From Proteobacteria bacterium ST_bin16 (GTDB lineage Bacteria > Pseudomonadota > Gammaproteobacteria > Burkholderiales > Nitrosomonadaceae): DNA of 12,833 nt. The position numbers and the translations under genes were made by a program. Positions within the stretch are counted from its first letter, which is position 1. Every line of letters begins with the position of its first letter. Location: contig MSXT01000015.1 of assembly GCA_002083595.1 (NCBI GenBank), positions 1 through 12,833 on the forward strand. The letters run 5' to 3'. The notes under the pieces are model-generated. The model saw only the letters and a program-made list of their open reading frames with translations, made no database searches and had not been told where the DNA came from. Shown piece after piece: positions 12,812 to 12,833 of this stretch.

Positions 12812-12833
12812 ATGGCAACAACTTATGGCACGA
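12812..12833 (+). CDS. amoC: Ammonia monooxygenase subunit C, first seven codons only
   Basis: The visible residues are M-A-T-T-Y-G-T, and the window then ends. Nitrosomonas AmoC proteins begin M-A-T-T followed by a short variable residue and G-T, so this is very likely amoC. AmoC is a membrane subunit of the enzyme that oxidises ammonia to hydroxylamine. The strong AGGAGG, the good promoter and the long leader support a highly expressed gene. Whether amoA and amoB follow, or this is a lone amoC copy, cannot be seen. Seven residues alone cannot prove identity. Confidence 0.72.

Overview
The window looks like chromosome from an ammonia-oxidising betaproteobacterium of the Nitrosomonas group. 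The main evidence is at the right edge: a strong AGGAGG ribosome binding site followed by a reading frame starting M-A-T-T-Y-G-T, which matches the N-terminus of AmoC (ammonia monooxygenase subunit C) in Nitrosomonas. Only seven codons are visible, so this rests on recognition and context rather than on a full protein. Every other gene is on the minus strand.

Region 1 (1-1980) is an AT-rich accessory islet. From the right it holds an unrecognised 173-aa protein with a possible nuclease-like core, a complete higB-higA toxin-antitoxin pair with a palindromic operator over the higB start codon, and an AbrB/MazE-type antitoxin. The antitoxin is followed by a PemK/MazF toxin that is clearly broken (no start codon, one frameshift). 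It is therefore a dead toxin beside an intact antitoxin, next to a live-looking HigBA pair.

Region 2 (2092-9203) is a tightly packed five-gene minus-strand operon of housekeeping type. In transcription order it reads: a Dpp/Opp-type ABC permease with a long extra N-terminal domain, a fused double ABC ATPase, peptide chain release factor 3 (prfC), a secreted metallophosphoesterase-like protein, and the YicC endoribonuclease. Junctions are a 4-nt overlap, an 11-nt overlap, a 9-nt gap and a 4-nt overlap, so translational coupling is likely. No partner permease (DppB type) or peptide-binding protein is present.

Region 3 (9204-12811) is a phosphate-acquisition block: a periplasmic phosphate-binding protein (pstS) without pstCAB, preceded by a phosphate-selective porin of the OprO/OprP type. 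The porin promoter carries a near-perfect Pho box ten bases from a TATAAC -10 element, within a cluster of PhoB-like half-sites, so PhoB control under phosphate starvation is strongly suggested. The 376-bp gap between porin and amoC is divergent: it holds this Pho array on one side and, on the other, a good sigma-70 promoter (TTGAAA, 17 bp, TAAAAT) that would give amoC a leader of about 190 nt with a hairpin.

There are no rRNA, tRNA, CRISPR or intact mobile elements. The most unusual items are the decayed PemK toxin, the probably leaderless and self-occluding higB start, the Pho-box array beside amoC, and a strong unexplained hairpin at 9398-9449.
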